Of a stretch of 5,131 nucleotides of DNA, positions 4,958 to 5,131 are shown piece by piece (position 1 is the first letter of the stretch; each line of letters begins with the position of its first letter). The notes under the pieces are model-generated. The model was not told where the DNA came from. It saw nothing but the letters and a program-made list of their open reading frames with translations, and ran no database searches. The position numbers and the translations under genes are program-made. Source of the DNA: Nitrospirota bacterium (lineage in GTDB: Bacteria > Nitrospirota > Thermodesulfovibrionia > Thermodesulfovibrionales > Magnetobacteriaceae); the NCBI GenBank assembly GCA_015233485.1, contig JADFXO010000292.1:1-5131 (forward strand). Reading direction: 5' to 3'.

Positions 4958-5131
4958 TGGTGGAGGCGGCGGGAGTCGAACCCGCGTCCGAAAGCACTAC
5001 TCTCAAGCGTCTACATGTTTAGCCTGTTCTTTTTTCTATCTCGGGCTCTGTAAACTGTACAGGCAAGTCTTCAAGAACCCCATCCCCTTTTTTCTCATAC
5101 AAGGTGCAGAGGCATCACCCCATACCAGCCT
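4958..5131 (-). ncRNA. ssrA: Transfer-messenger RNA (tmRNA), 3' half, partial
   Basis: tmRNA rescues ribosomes stalled on broken mRNA together with SmpB. On the minus strand the 3' end reads GGACGCGGGTTCGACTCCCG followed by CCGCCTCCACCA. This is the tRNA-like T arm (GCGGG-TTCGACT-CCCGC), the acceptor strand and an encoded CCA (4960-4958). Upstream of it lies TAAACATGTAGACGCTTGAG, the highly conserved 3' segment that leads into the tRNA-like domain. About 174 nt are present, roughly half of a typical tmRNA. The tag-peptide reading frame and the 5' acceptor strand lie beyond the right edge, so the proteolysis tag cannot be read. Confidence 0.95.

Overview
This window is a bacterial chromosomal segment in which a decaying restriction-modification locus, invaded by nested insertion sequences, sits beside a housekeeping block (leuB, tRNA-Thr, tmRNA). 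The host is uncertain. The LeuB protein (RENTEGLY-type active site, KGILLRLRFELD substrate loop) and the LKGEQGKP-type IS66 transposase resemble, from memory, proteins of Planctomycetota or Nitrospirota. This is a weak, unverified guess. Base composition is mosaic: the transposase remnants are AT-rich, the R-M gene is intermediate, leuB is more GC-rich, and part of the 4.6-4.75 kb intergenic region is very GC-rich. This fits acquired DNA beside core genes.

Layout, left to right. Bases 1-105 (+) are the last 34 codons of an IS630-type transposase. Bases 121-1002 (-) are the N-terminal part of an IS66-family (ISBst12-like) transposase, cut off mid-domain where the IS630-type element begins. Bases 1003-1338 (-) are the N-terminal fragment of a specificity subunit (HsdS), cut off by the IS66 element. 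Bases 1344-3257 (-) encode a 637-aa protein joining an N-terminal PD-(D/E)XK nuclease domain to an HsdM-type N6-adenine methyltransferase. Its last residues appear to be an out-of-frame read into hsdS. After a 140-bp spacer holding a perfect palindrome comes leuB (3398-4465, -), with a strong Shine-Dalgarno and a plausible promoter. A gene-free region (about 4466-4834) follows, with GC-rich repeats and a good promoter for tRNA-Thr(CGU) at 4835-4906 (+). The 3' half of the tmRNA gene ssrA (-) runs off the right edge.

How the parts relate. The nuclease-methyltransferase and the S subunit would together form a Type I-like/Type IIB-like (BcgI-like) restriction system. As found here the system lacks a complete specificity subunit, so it is probably inactive unless another S protein acts in trans. 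The damage is layered: M/S junction damage, IS66 into hsdS, then IS630 into IS66. The most unusual non-coding signal is a pair of diverged repeats in opposite orientation on the two sides of leuB. They share three collinear blocks, and the upstream copy overlaps the putative leuB promoter.
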